DNA from: an uncultured Pelagibacteraceae bacterium
GTDB taxonomy: Bacteria > Pseudomonadota > Alphaproteobacteria > Pelagibacterales > Pelagibacteraceae
Direction: 5' to 3'
Assembly (NCBI GenBank): GCA_902548405.1
Contig: CACCRN010000007.1
Coordinates: 1-55,022, forward strand
DNA length: 55,022 nt
Under the pieces are notes generated by a model. The model saw nothing but the letters and a program-made list of their open reading frames with translations, had not been told where the DNA came from and made no database searches. This document shows positions 1-8,497 of the stretch, piece after piece (position 1 is the stretch's first letter; the number at the start of each line of letters is the position of its first letter). The translations under genes and the position numbers were made by a program.

Positions 1-68
1 ATTTTTTAGAAATTTTAGATTTTCCTATTGAAGGCCCAAATGGTTTAAAATTTTTCATAAGAGATTAA
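1..68 (+). CDS. 3' end of an upstream gene (truncated by the window edge)
   Basis: A reading frame open from the first bases ends at a TAA at 66-68. The visible residues finish with IEGPNGLKFFIRD. This tail vaguely recalls the last strand of glyoxalase/VOC-type proteins, but 21 residues are too few to assign a family. It is convergent with the TauE-like gene, whose stop lies 26 bp further on, so a gene end is expected here. It could also be a chance open stretch. Confidence 0.35.
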   Translation, partial: FLEILDFPIEGPNGLKFFIRD

Positions 69-94
69 ATATATCAAAAAATAATTAATTCAAC

Positions 95-841
95 TTATGC
101 AATAAGTGTTATGCCCATTCTTATAGCAACAAAAATTACTAGACATGCAGTCATTAGAGCTAATATTTTGTTAGACAGGAATTTTATATTTAAAAAACTT
201 CCAATTTGGCCACCAATTAAGACAGCAATAAATAGTGGCCAGTAATTTAAAAATTCGTTAAAGACTATATCCTTTGTTAATTGCCCACCTATGCCAAAAA
301 TTGAATTTACTAAAATAAATAAGGATGCAGTACTTGTTATATGTTTTGGAAGCCCTGCTTTCATCAAAAATAAAATAGGACTTAAAAATATCCCGCCACC
401 AATACCAACTAAACCAGACATTAAACCAATTATTGAACCTATTAATATTGATAAAACTAGGGGTATTTTTTTAATTTCAATTTTTTGTTTATTAAAGGAT
501 TTGCTTTCAATAAGTAAAAAAACTCCAGCTGATATTAAAATAAAGAAAAGTAAAATTTCAAATAAATTTTTTTCAATAGAGATCGATGCTCCTATAAAAG
601 CAAGAGGTATAGAACCAATTAAATAAGGACAAAGTAAATTAAAATTAATATTTTTTGATTTTAAAAAATTTATAGAATTTCCAGAAACTACAATAATATT
701 ACAAATCAAAGCTAAAATTGGAAAAATATAGTAAGGGACATCCCAAATTAAAAGTAATGCAAGATAAGTAGAGCCACCACCAAATCCTATACTTGAATAT
801 AATACTGCAGTTATAAAAAAAAATATTGTAAGTATAATCAT
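95..841 (-). CDS. TauE/SafE-family membrane permease
   Basis: A 248-residue protein that is almost entirely hydrophobic, with about seven or eight membrane segments. It has the internal duplication typical of the TauE/SafE (DUF81) family: a glycine-rich turn GFGGGS near residues 19-24 is echoed by GLVGIGGG near 143-150. Known family members are proposed exporters or permeases for sulfite, sulfoacetate or other small organic anions; the substrate cannot be read from the sequence. Its start is only 15 bp from the divergent moaB start, so the two promoters must overlap coding DNA. A sulfite-related role next to molybdenum-cofactor genes is possible but is only inference. Confidence 0.85.
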   Translation of the reverse strand: MIILTIFFFITAVLYSSIGFGGGSTYLALLLIWDVPYYIFPILALICNIIVVSGNSINFLKSKNINFNLLCPYLIGSIPLAFIGASISIEKNLFEILLFFILISAGVFLLIESKSFNKQKIEIKKIPLVLSILIGSIIGLMSGLVGIGGGIFLSPILFLMKAGLPKHITSTASLFILVNSIFGIGGQLTKDIVFNEFLNYWPLFIAVLIGGQIGSFLNIKFLSNKILALMTACLVIFVAIRMGITLIA

Positions 842-856
842 TAAAAAAATTTATTT

Positions 857-1357
857 ATGATTGTAAATATAGCTTTACTAACTGTAACAGATACAAGAAC
901 AATTGATAACGATAAATCTGGTGCGATCTTGGTTGAAAAAATTAAAGAGGCTAATCATCAATTAATTGACAGAAAAATTTGTAAAGATAATAAAGAAGAT
1001 ATAGTTAAAATTCTAAAAGACTGGACTAATCATAAAGATATTGATGTTATCATTACAACTGGTGGCACAGGTTTAACTGGAAGAGATATTACGCCCGAAG
1101 CTGTTGATGAAATAGCAGATAAACATATTCCAGGATTTGGCGAAGTTTTTAGGACTATTAGTTTAAAAACAGTTGGTACGTCTTCAATTCAATCTAGAGC
1201 TTGTGCAGTTCTATCAAATGGTAAATACATATTTGCCTTACCAGGATCCTCAGGAGGAGTAACAGATGCTTGGGACGGTATCCTTAAACATCAATTAGAT
1301 ATTAATCATAAACCTTGTAATTTTGTTGAATTGTTTCCTAGACTAAAAGAGAAATAA
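857..1357 (+). CDS. moaB: molybdenum cofactor biosynthesis protein MoaB
   Basis: A 166-residue MoaB/MogA-type protein of the molybdopterin-binding fold. The family signature TTGGTGLTGRDITPEA lies at about residues 68-83, and the second conserved loop reads FALPGSSGG near 126-134. MoaB/MogA proteins adenylylate molybdopterin before molybdate insertion. It reads away from the TauE-like gene, and its 3' end overlaps the convergent yqaA-like gene by 20 bp. It lies apart from, and on the opposite strand to, the moaACDE operon 2 kb away, but clearly belongs to the same pathway. Length and motif are normal for the family; MoaB and MogA are hard to separate without alignment. Confidence 0.93.
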   Translation: MIVNIALLTVTDTRTIDNDKSGAILVEKIKEANHQLIDRKICKDNKEDIVKILKDWTNHKDIDVIITTGGTGLTGRDITPEAVDEIADKHIPGFGEVFRTISLKTVGTSSIQSRACAVLSNGKYIFALPGSSGGVTDAWDGILKHQLDINHKPCNFVELFPRLKEK

Positions 1358-1754
1358 AAAAATATCTCATTATTTTTCCAAAACTCACAAGCAATAAAAA
1401 AATTAAAAATTTAATTCTCATCGTACCAGCAATAAAAGTAATAGGGTCACCAATAATTGGTACCCACGCAAATAACAAAGACCATTTACCATACTTTATA
1501 AACCACCTGGATGATCTATCAATTTGTGTTTTAGTAAAAGGAAACCATTTTTTATCTTGAAATTTCAAGAAATAAATTCCTAAAAACCAATTGAAGATAG
1601 ATCCTAAAATATTTCCAAAACTTGCAAAAAATATTAACAAAAATTTGTTATAAGTTTCTGATAACAGATAAGTTGCTAATATAGCCTCAGATGAAAAAGG
1701 AAGTATTGTTGCAGCTAAAAATGAAACAATAAATAGACTTAAATAGGCAAACAT
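1338..1754 (-). CDS. yqaA: YqaA-like DedA/VTT-domain membrane protein
   Basis: A small membrane protein of 138 residues with the SNARE-associated/VTT (DedA-like) architecture of the YqaA group: N-terminal hydrophobic segment, a GNILGSIFNWFLG stretch near 47-59, a basic central loop, then WVPIIGDPITFIAGTMR near 97-113. This GDP...AG motif is the family's re-entrant region. The precise role is unknown; larger DedA proteins affect lipid translocation and membrane potential. It is the last gene of the moaA-to-yqaA run, 21 bp after DUF1244, and its 3' end overlaps moaB. Confidence 0.8.
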   Translation of the reverse strand: MFAYLSLFIVSFLAATILPFSSEAILATYLLSETYNKFLLIFFASFGNILGSIFNWFLGIYFLKFQDKKWFPFTKTQIDRSSRWFIKYGKWSLLFAWVPIIGDPITFIAGTMRIKFLIFLLLVSFGKIMRYFFISLLV

Positions 1755-1775
1755 TAACTAGAATTGAATAGAAAG

Positions 1776-2021
1776 TTACTTCTGATATTTTTCTTTCCAT
1801 TCAGAGTAGGGCATTCCATAAATATGCTGCCTTGCATCAGGATCTGATATTTCTACTCCTTTTTTTTCAGCTTCTTCTCTATACCATCTAGACAAACAAT
1901 TTCTGCAAAATCCAGCTAAATTCATTAAATCAATGTTTTGAACATCTTTTCTTTCATCTAAATGTTTCATTAATCTTTCAAGTGTAGCTGATTGAATTTC
2001 TTTTTTTAGATTATCATCCAT
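1776..2021 (-). CDS. DUF1244 family small protein
   Basis: An 81-residue soluble protein matching the conserved DUF1244 family of proteobacteria. Visible hallmarks are LAGFCRNCLSRWY near residues 35-47, with two cysteines, and the C-terminal HIYGMPYSEWK near 66-76. The family is small, helical and of unknown function, although it is widely conserved. Its start overlaps the msrQ end by 8 bp, so it is almost certainly cotranscribed with msrPQ and the Moco genes. The overlap suggests translational coupling. Confidence 0.9.
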   Translation of the reverse strand: MDDNLKKEIQSATLERLMKHLDERKDVQNIDLMNLAGFCRNCLSRWYREEAEKKGVEISDPDARQHIYGMPYSEWKEKYQK

Positions 2022-2598
2022 AATTTACGTTCCTATTTTTAATTTTAATTCTTAAAGCAAGTAAAACAAGTATTATTACCAAATATACTAGTGGTCTAAA
2101 AAAAATTGTTTTAGATAACCATATATAATGAAGAGCTCCAAATATCGCTATTACGTAAATTAATCTGTGTAATTTTTTCCAATTGTTTTTAAGCAACTTC
2201 ATCATCATTTGAGAAGATGTAATTGCCAATGGAAGTAGTAATACCCATGCTGCAAATCCAATAAAGATGAATTTTTTTTTCAGAACATCATCAATTATCG
2301 GCTGTAAATTAAATCTATAATCTATACCTACGTAAGTAAGGAGATGAAGAGATGCATAAAAAAAAACAAACAATCCCAACATTCTTCTAAAACTTATCCA
2401 AATATTTAAATTAGTTAGCCTTTTAAGTGGCGTCATACTTAATGTTAGACAGATAAATATTAAAGTCCACTCTCCAGTAAAATGAGTAATTTCTTTTACA
2501 GGTTCTGGCCCAAGTTTATTGAAGTATATTTTGTAAAAAATTAATAAAAAAGGAATTGTACTTAAAATAAATACACCTGGTTTAAAATATTTTCTCAT
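2014..2598 (-). CDS. msrQ: MsrQ, haem-binding membrane subunit of the MsrPQ methionine sulfoxide reductase
   Basis: A 194-residue integral membrane protein of the ferric-reductase-like (YedZ/MsrQ) family with about five to six membrane helices. Conserved histidines expected to bind haem b fall in LHLLTYVGIDYR and LHRLIYVIAIFGALHY. MsrQ passes electrons from the respiratory chain or flavin reductase to periplasmic MsrP, which repairs oxidised methionine in envelope proteins. It starts exactly where msrP stops and overlaps DUF1244 downstream. The adjacent msrP fixes the assignment. Confidence 0.93.
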   Translation of the reverse strand: MRKYFKPGVFILSTIPFLLIFYKIYFNKLGPEPVKEITHFTGEWTLIFICLTLSMTPLKRLTNLNIWISFRRMLGLFVFFYASLHLLTYVGIDYRFNLQPIIDDVLKKKFIFIGFAAWVLLLPLAITSSQMMMKLLKNNWKKLHRLIYVIAIFGALHYIWLSKTIFFRPLVYLVIILVLLALRIKIKNRNVNYG

Positions 2599-3503
2599 TA
2601 AAAATATTTTTTTAGATCCATCCCTGTATATAAATTTGCAACTTCATCTCCATAACCATTAAACATGAGCGTTTTTACTCTTGGCACCCAAATATCTTTA
2701 CCAATTATTCTTTCTGTTGCTTGAGACCATCTAGGATGATCTACATTAGGATTAACATTAGAGTAAAATCCATATTCTCGTGGAGATGCCCACATCCATG
2801 ATGAAGTCGGCATTTTTTCTACAAATTTTATCTTAACAATTGCTTTTGCACTTTTGAAACCATACTTCCAAGGGATAAATATTCTCAGAGGCGCTCCATT
2901 TTGATTTGGAAGCTTTTTACCATACAAACCTGTTACAACTGTAGTTAAAGGGTGCATTGCTTCATCAATTCTTAATCCTTCTTTATAAGGCCAATTCAAA
3001 ACCGGATATCTTTGACCTTTCATTTGTTCAGGATCATAAACACTTTCAAATTCAACATACTTTGCTTTGCTAGTTGGGTTTACTTTTGACAATAATTTAC
3101 TTAACGAAAAACCCATCCATGGAATAACCATTGACCATCCTTCCACACATCTTAATCTGTATATTCTTTCCTCAGATACAAATGCCTCAGTTATTTCTTC
3201 CATAGAAATTTTGATAGGTTTTTCAACTTCACCCTCAATACTTATTGTCCATGGTGATGTTTTAAAATTTTGTGAATTAACATAAGGATCACTCTTTGAA
3301 GTACCGAACTCATAATAATTATTATAAGTTGTTATATCTTTATAACTTGTAAGTTCATTTCTATCATCAGCTTGAGTTTGACTTGCAAAAGGAATTGTAG
3401 CTACTGCTAAAGAACTTGCACCATACCCAAGAGATTTAATAAATGATCTTCTATTTTTATAAATTTTCTCAGGTGTAATTTCTGAGTATTTAATTTTTTT
3501 CAT
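2598..3503 (-). CDS. msrP: MsrP, periplasmic molybdopterin-dependent methionine sulfoxide reductase
   Basis: A 301-residue sulfite-oxidase-fold protein. A twin-arginine signal (NRRSFIK near residues 18-24, then a hydrophobic stretch to about 40) indicates folded, cofactor-loaded export. The Moco-coordinating cysteine is C119 in RLRCVEGWSMVIPW. Later blocks such as GAPLRIFIPWKYGFKSAK are typical of YedY/MsrP. The enzyme reduces protein-bound methionine sulfoxide in the periplasm with electrons from MsrQ. Its start overlaps the moaE stop by 14 bp, which puts this Moco enzyme in the same transcript as cofactor synthesis. Confidence 0.95.
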   Translation of the reverse strand: MKKIKYSEITPEKIYKNRRSFIKSLGYGASSLAVATIPFASQTQADDRNELTSYKDITTYNNYYEFGTSKSDPYVNSQNFKTSPWTISIEGEVEKPIKISMEEITEAFVSEERIYRLRCVEGWSMVIPWMGFSLSKLLSKVNPTSKAKYVEFESVYDPEQMKGQRYPVLNWPYKEGLRIDEAMHPLTTVVTGLYGKKLPNQNGAPLRIFIPWKYGFKSAKAIVKIKFVEKMPTSSWMWASPREYGFYSNVNPNVDHPRWSQATERIIGKDIWVPRVKTLMFNGYGDEVANLYTGMDLKKYF

Positions 3504-3942
3504 GAATAATAGGATTTCCTTTTAACCAATCACTTTGATTATTTGTATAATGTTCTTTTTTCCATATAGGAGACCTTTTTTTAATTTCTTCTATTATATA
3601 TCTTGATAATACATAAGACTCATCTCTATGTTTGCATGCAACTGCTATAATAATACTAATTTCACCTAAATTTAAGTAACCTTTGGCATGTTCAATAAAA
3701 ACACTCTTATTCTTTATATTTAGTTTTTCTTCAGCCTCACTATAAATTTCTTCAAAACTTTTTATTACCAAAGCATCATGACTGTCATATGTAATACCTA
3801 AAACACTTTTATTATTATTTTGATTACGAACTGTCCCACTAAAAATTAATGAAGCTCCAAAATCATTAGATGCTACAAATTTTTCAGCATCAATTAACGA
3901 TAATTTTTTAACTTTACTATCTACAATGTCAGTATGAAGCAT
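3490..3942 (-). CDS. moaE: MoaE, molybdopterin synthase catalytic subunit
   Basis: A 150-residue MoaE. It inserts the dithiolene sulfurs into precursor Z (cPMP) using the MoaD thiocarboxylate. Conserved blocks include FSGTVRNQNN near residues 34-43, IEHAKGYLNLGE, and the catalytic lysine region KKRSPIWKKEHY near 121-132. Its start touches the moaD stop and its end overlaps msrP by 14 bp, consistent with a tightly coupled moaACDE-msrPQ operon. Length is normal. Confidence 0.95.
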   Translation of the reverse strand: MLHTDIVDSKVKKLSLIDAEKFVASNDFGASLIFSGTVRNQNNNKSVLGITYDSHDALVIKSFEEIYSEAEEKLNIKNKSVFIEHAKGYLNLGEISIIIAVACKHRDESYVLSRYIIEEIKKRSPIWKKEHYTNNQSDWLKGNPIIHEKN

Positions 3943-4211
3943 TAGCCTCCTCCAATTGGAGGAATAATACCAATTTTTTCATTGTTTGTGATTTTATAAT
4001 TGTCGCTAACAATATTATTTTTTTCTGAACAAAAAGCTGAAGAGTTAATGATTTTTATATAATTTTCATTTCCATTAAATTTCTGATCTACATATTGAAT
4101 TATTTTATTCCTTATATCCTTGATTGTTGTTTTTTGACCCAGATCTAGTTCTAATAAATTTTGGTCATTAAAATCTCTAGCAGCTCCAAACAACTCAATT
4201 TTAACTTTCAT
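3942..4211 (-). CDS. moaD: MoaD, molybdopterin synthase sulfur-carrier subunit
   Basis: An 89-residue ubiquitin-like sulfur carrier starting MKVKIELFGAARDF and ending in the essential C-terminal Gly-Gly (IGIIPPIGGG), which is adenylated and thiocarboxylated. I chose the ATG at 4211: a longer frame extends 18 codons upstream into moaC, but family members begin with this beta-strand and the ATG lies 5 bp after the moaC stop. Its stop abuts the moaE start, so the two synthase subunits are probably translationally coupled. Confidence 0.93.
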   Translation of the reverse strand: MKVKIELFGAARDFNDQNLLELDLGQKTTIKDIRNKIIQYVDQKFNGNENYIKIINSSAFCSEKNNIVSDNYKITNNEKIGIIPPIGGG

Positions 4212-4216
4212 AAAGT

Positions 4217-4762
4217 TTAGAAAAAATCTTTTAAAAAATTCGGAATTCCATCTGGATTTTTCCATAATCCAGTTTTTCCACCTTCTTTAATTAATAATTT
4301 TACATTATCTATTTTTAGATGAGGATTTACAATTTTGCTTAAATCGTAAATTGTAATCAGAGCTGTATTTACACCCATTATTGCTTCCATCTCCACACCT
4401 GTTTTGGCATAGGTGTAAACCACACAGTATACTTCTAGTGAACTATCTTCTTCATTCATTATGATTTTAGTAGCCGTATGATCTATTGGAAGAGGATGAC
4501 ACAAAGGTATTAATTCACTTGTTTTTTTAACACCTAATACTGCCGAAACTTCTGCTAAAGTAATTGGATCACCCTTAGGCATCTTTTTACTTTTAATAAG
4601 TTCAAATACCTTTTTGCCAACATAAATTTTTCCTGATGCCAAAGCTCTACGGAATGTTTCTTTTTTTTCAGAAACATCAATCATTTTAAATGAATTTTTT
4701 TTAAAAATTTCTTTTGCCCAGTTTTTTAAATCGTTGTTAGTTACAATCTTTAAATTTTTCAT
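4217..4762 (-). CDS. moaC: MoaC, cyclic pyranopterin monophosphate synthase
   Basis: About 181 residues. MoaC converts the MoaA product to cPMP. Visible motifs are FKMIDVSEKKETFRRA, ELIPLCHPLPI and KTGVEMEAIMGV, the last replacing the common TGVEMEAL form. I chose the ATG at 4762, one base after the moaA stop; an in-frame GTG at 4771 would overlap moaA. There are about 20-25 residues before the usual MoaC start, so an N-terminal extension is present. It sits second in the moaA-C-D-E operon. Confidence 0.93.
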   Translation of the reverse strand: MKNLKIVTNNDLKNWAKEIFKKNSFKMIDVSEKKETFRRALASGKIYVGKKVFELIKSKKMPKGDPITLAEVSAVLGVKKTSELIPLCHPLPIDHTATKIIMNEEDSSLEVYCVVYTYAKTGVEMEAIMGVNTALITIYDLSKIVNPHLKIDNVKLLIKEGGKTGLWKNPDGIPNFLKDFF

Positions 4763-4763
4763 C

Positions 4764-5756
4764 TTATCCACCTGTTGTTGATAGATTTTTTGTTAATCCT
4801 GTTTCTCCTATTTCTAAATAGTGAGATTCTTTTTTATAATTTAATTGTTTCAAAATTAAATCTTTCAGTTCTTCAGTTTGGTCATCTCTTTGCATCAAGT
4901 GTCTAATATTTATTCCAGTATTTCCAAATAAACACAATCTTAAATCACCCTTGGCAGTTATTCTTAGTCTATTACAACTCTTACAAAAATCTTTTGAGTA
5001 GGGTGCAATAACACCAAATTTTCCTTTGTATTCAGGATTTATATAATTCTTTGAAGGACCAGCATCTTTACCAAATGTTTGAATCACCCAATTATTATTA
5101 TTTAAATAATCTGTAAATTTATTTGCAGACACATGATACTGATTAAAATAATCTAAATTATCTCCAGTTTGCATTAATTCTATATATCTAAAATCAATTT
5201 GATTATTTTTTATAAAATTAGCCCAACTTTTAAAATCTTCTTCTTTATCATTAACGCCTTTAAGAAGGACTGCATTAACTTTAATATTTTTAAAATTTAG
5301 TTTTTGTAATTTTTTAATTCCTTCTAAAATTTCATTTAATCTATCATGTCCAGTAATTTTTCTAAAAGTCTTTGTATCAAGACTATCAATACTTATATTT
5401 ATGCCATCAAGACCACTCTTATTTAAATCATCTGCAATTCTATTTAAGTGATATCCATTAGTAGTAATTACAGTTTTTTTAATACCTGAATTTTTTTTAA
5501 TTATTTTAATTATATCCAAAAAATCTTTTCTAACTGTTGGTTCTCCTCCAGTTAATCTTATTTTAGACACACCTAATTCTGATAAAGCTTTTGCAAGTCT
5601 TCCAATTTCTTCTTTAGTGATAAAGGTTCTGTTATCACTTTTATCAATTTTATAACCATTAGGTAAACAGTAGCCACATTTAAAATTACACACATCAGAT
5701 ATTGACAATCTTATGTATGGAAACCTCCGCCCAAAACTATCTTTGAGAATATTCAT
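4764..5756 (-). CDS. moaA: MoaA, GTP 3',8-cyclase (radical SAM)
   Basis: A 330-residue radical SAM enzyme that performs the first step of molybdenum cofactor synthesis from GTP. The SAM 4Fe-4S motif C23-x3-C27-x2-C30 (DVCNFKCGYC) is intact, followed by the LTGGEPTVRKD block. The second, substrate-binding cluster is CKSCNRLRITAKGDLRLC near residues 258-275. The catalytically required C-terminal GG is present (STTGG). It is the first gene of the minus-strand operon; only 33 bp separate it from the divergent PhyH gene. Confidence 0.96.
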   Translation of the reverse strand: MNILKDSFGRRFPYIRLSISDVCNFKCGYCLPNGYKIDKSDNRTFITKEEIGRLAKALSELGVSKIRLTGGEPTVRKDFLDIIKIIKKNSGIKKTVITTNGYHLNRIADDLNKSGLDGINISIDSLDTKTFRKITGHDRLNEILEGIKKLQKLNFKNIKVNAVLLKGVNDKEEDFKSWANFIKNNQIDFRYIELMQTGDNLDYFNQYHVSANKFTDYLNNNNWVIQTFGKDAGPSKNYINPEYKGKFGVIAPYSKDFCKSCNRLRITAKGDLRLCLFGNTGINIRHLMQRDDQTEELKDLILKQLNYKKESHYLEIGETGLTKNLSTTGG

Positions 5757-5789
5757 ATGATATATTGAGTATTATTTCTTAAATAATCT

Positions 5790-6629
5790 ATGAGTCAAAT
5801 TTTAAATGATAATGAGATCAAACTATTTAAAAGAGATGGAGCGGTATTTTTAAGAAATAAATTTGATATAAAATGGATTGAGCTTTTAAGATCTGGAATA
5901 AATAAAGCAAAAAACAATCCAAGCCCCAGGTTTACTAATCATACCACAGATCCAAATTTACCTTGTTATTTAGAGGATTTTTGGACCTGGAACTTACATA
6001 AAGAATTTGAGAATTTTGTTTTTAATTCACCTACAGCTAAAATTGCCTCTGAATTATTAGCTGCAAAGCAGATTAATTTAGTAATGGATAATTGGTTTTT
6101 TAGAGAAGCTGGCTCTACATCTAAACCACCATTTCATCATGATATTTCTTATTTTGATTTTGAAGGTTCCATGTGTGTTTTGTGGATACCTCTTGAGCCA
6201 GTAAGAAAAGAAGACTCTATTGCTTGGATAAAAGGCTCTCATTTGTGGGATAAATTATTTCTAAGAACTCGTTTTAAAGACGGTCATAAAGTTGATGGAA
6301 CGGAAGGAGTTGTTAATGGTGTTAAGTATGAATTAACTCCAGATATAATTTCTAATAAAGAAAGTTATGAGTTTTTAGAATGGGATTTAGAGGTAGGAGA
6401 TTGTGTATATTTTGATATTAGGACTTTGCATGGAGCTTTGCACGAAACTACTCCAAAATCAGATATAAATAGATTTACACTTAGAATGGCAAAAGAAAAT
6501 TCAAAAATAATTTATAGAGGTGATTGGGCCAGAGAAGAAAGAGCTATAATGGAAGCCAATGGATATAAAAATGGAGATAATTTAAACGGTAAAATGTTTC
6601 CAACCCTTTATGAACTTAATTCTAATTAA
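5790..6629 (+). CDS. phytanoyl-CoA dioxygenase (PhyH) family Fe(II)/2-oxoglutarate oxygenase
   Basis: A 279-residue soluble PhyH-fold protein. The iron triad is visible as HxD in PPFHHDISYFDFEG (about residues 115-128) and a distal histidine in LHGALHET near 212-219. The 2-oxoglutarate-binding arginine is probably in NRFTLRM. PhyH proteins hydroxylate lipids, osmolytes or phosphonates; the substrate is not evident. It is divergent from moaA and convergent with an aldo/keto reductase. It is one of three such oxygenases in the window. Confidence 0.85.
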   Translation: MSQILNDNEIKLFKRDGAVFLRNKFDIKWIELLRSGINKAKNNPSPRFTNHTTDPNLPCYLEDFWTWNLHKEFENFVFNSPTAKIASELLAAKQINLVMDNWFFREAGSTSKPPFHHDISYFDFEGSMCVLWIPLEPVRKEDSIAWIKGSHLWDKLFLRTRFKDGHKVDGTEGVVNGVKYELTPDIISNKESYEFLEWDLEVGDCVYFDIRTLHGALHETTPKSDINRFTLRMAKENSKIIYRGDWAREERAIMEANGYKNGDNLNGKMFPTLYELNSN

Positions 6630-6662
6630 GTGTAAAGTTTACAGATATTTACTTTTTATAAT

Positions 6663-7625
6663 TTAACCTGGTGTGAATATTCTCTCAGACTCTGGATCTT
6701 TAGTAGAATAAGGCAGTTTCAAAACTTCATCCCAAAATTCTTCCGGTATATCTGTTTCAGCCCAAGCAAGAGTTTTTTCAATACTGTTAACACTAGTAAC
6801 TCCACAAATAGTAGATGTAATTCTTTTATCTTTCATTGAAAACTGTAAAGCTGCAGCACCCATTTCAACATTATATTTTTTACAAACTTTTTCTATTTCT
6901 CTTGCTGGGGCAAGTTTTTCTTCAGAAGCGTCTTGATAGGTTATTTTTTTAAAGTTACTTGGTCCTTTTGCTAAAACACCACCTGCGTAAGGAGCAGCGT
7001 TGAAAATAGATATATTTTTGCTATGAGCATAACTATACATCTCGTCTGCTTCTCTGTTTAACAAAGTGTATCTGTTATGATTTATCATAACATCAAAGTC
7101 CCATTTTTTTAACATAGGAAACATTATATCTATTTTTCCCATAGCAAGACCCACTGCTTTCGCTAAACCTTCTTCTTTAATTTTAAACAACTCATCCATT
7201 GCTCCATCTTTTTTAGTGATGTCATTTATATCTTTTACGTACTCTGGATCATGAAGAAATAAAATATCAACAGAGTCTACATTTAAAGTTTTTAAACTTT
7301 CTTGAATAGATTCTCTTGTTCTTTTTTTATCAAGAATTAGAGTATCCATATTTCTGTCGATTTTAGTTGATAGGACAAAATCTTTTGGCCAACCACCATT
7401 TTCTTTTATTGCTGTACCAATTCTTTTTTCACTTTCTCCCATTGCATAGTTTCTTGAGGTATCAAGTACATTTACTGGACCTTGAAAAAATCTTTTTAAC
7501 ATTTCTTGAGCTCTTTGTTCTGGCACTTCATAGCCGTAAGTATCTGGCATGCTTCCTAAAGAAGATGTTCCAAAACTTAACTCTGTTACTTCTACACCTG
7601 TATCTTTGATTTTATTTTTTTTCAT
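6663..7625 (-). CDS. aldo/keto reductase (D-threo-aldose/L-fucose dehydrogenase-like)
   Basis: A 320-residue AKR TIM-barrel enzyme. The catalytic tetrad is present: Asp and Tyr in VLDTSRNYAMGESE (about 53-66), Lys in LSTKIDR, and His in LFLHDPEY. The sequence style resembles D-threo-aldose 1-dehydrogenase, L-galactose dehydrogenase and pyridoxal 4-dehydrogenase, which oxidise pyranose-like rings with NAD(P). It is the third gene of the iolG-SDR-AKR run on the minus strand, 17 bp behind the SDR, which points to cyclitol or sugar oxidation. The substrate is inferred only from context. Confidence 0.85.
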   Translation of the reverse strand: MKKNKIKDTGVEVTELSFGTSSLGSMPDTYGYEVPEQRAQEMLKRFFQGPVNVLDTSRNYAMGESEKRIGTAIKENGGWPKDFVLSTKIDRNMDTLILDKKRTRESIQESLKTLNVDSVDILFLHDPEYVKDINDITKKDGAMDELFKIKEEGLAKAVGLAMGKIDIMFPMLKKWDFDVMINHNRYTLLNREADEMYSYAHSKNISIFNAAPYAGGVLAKGPSNFKKITYQDASEEKLAPAREIEKVCKKYNVEMGAAALQFSMKDKRITSTICGVTSVNSIEKTLAWAETDIPEEFWDEVLKLPYSTKDPESERIFTPG

Positions 7626-7642
7626 AAGTTAATTTTTTAATC

Positions 7643-8497
7643 TTATTCTCCTAAAATGCTATCATCTAAAATCTTTGTATCATATGCTGAATATGAGTGC
7701 CATCCTGCAACTGTTTGATCAAAGTCAACAATACTTCCTGTCATAATTCCTGACTCATCTGAGCACAAGAAAGCTAAAATCTTAGCAACATCCAAAGGTT
7801 TGTTTAATCTTTTAAAAGGAACTTTTGCTTCTGCTTTTTTTAACCAATCGTCATCTGCGTTATGAAATTTTTTTTGGATTACTGTTTCTGCAGGTGTATC
7901 TGTCCATCCCAAATTTACACCATTTACTCTTATTTGATGACCAGAAACTGAATTTGCAACATTTTTAATCATTACTGCTAATGCCGCTTTAGAAGAACTG
8001 TAGGCAGTTAAGAAAGGCATACCACTATAACCAGCCATTGATAAAATATGAGCAATAGTTCCTTTTTTTTTATCTCTAATCATTATTTTTATAACGTCTT
8101 GCATCATAAAAAGTGGAGCTTTTACATTTACATTAAAATTTTTTTCATAATTTTCTTCTGTTGTGCTTAAGATCGTTCCTCTTTCCGTAAAAGCAGCAAC
8201 ATTGATAAAACTATCTACAGTATTAAATTTTTTATCAGTCTCAGAAACTATTTTTTTACAATCTTCAAGTTTTTCTAAATCTGCTTGAACGTATAAGCAT
8301 TCCGCGCCTATACTTTCTATTTCAGATTTTACTTTATTTCCTTTCTCATTATTTCTTCCACAGATAGTTATTCCTTTAGCACCTCTACTTGCTAGCAATT
8401 TTGCAGTCTCAGCTCCACTTCCTTGGGTGCTTCCAGTTACAATTATTATTTTATTTTTAAATTGATTAGATTGTTCGGATATATATTTATTAGACAT
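7643..8497 (-). CDS. short-chain dehydrogenase/reductase in the iolG operon
   Basis: A 284-residue classical SDR with the NAD-binding glycine motif TGSTQGSGAE near residues 21-30 and the catalytic AYSSSKAAL near 164-172. Its Ser partner lies in LSMAGYSG. It starts at the iolG stop (shared base) and precedes the aldo/keto reductase, so the three enzymes are very probably one transcript. In inositol and related cyclitol pathways such SDRs oxidise or isomerise keto-inositols, but no specific substrate is readable. The N-terminal 15 residues extend slightly beyond a minimal SDR. Confidence 0.85.
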   Translation of the reverse strand: MSNKYISEQSNQFKNKIIIVTGSTQGSGAETAKLLASRGAKGITICGRNNEKGNKVKSEIESIGAECLYVQADLEKLEDCKKIVSETDKKFNTVDSFINVAAFTERGTILSTTEENYEKNFNVNVKAPLFMMQDVIKIMIRDKKKGTIAHILSMAGYSGMPFLTAYSSSKAALAVMIKNVANSVSGHQIRVNGVNLGWTDTPAETVIQKKFHNADDDWLKKAEAKVPFKRLNKPLDVAKILAFLCSDESGIMTGSIVDFDQTVAGWHSYSAYDTKILDDSILGE

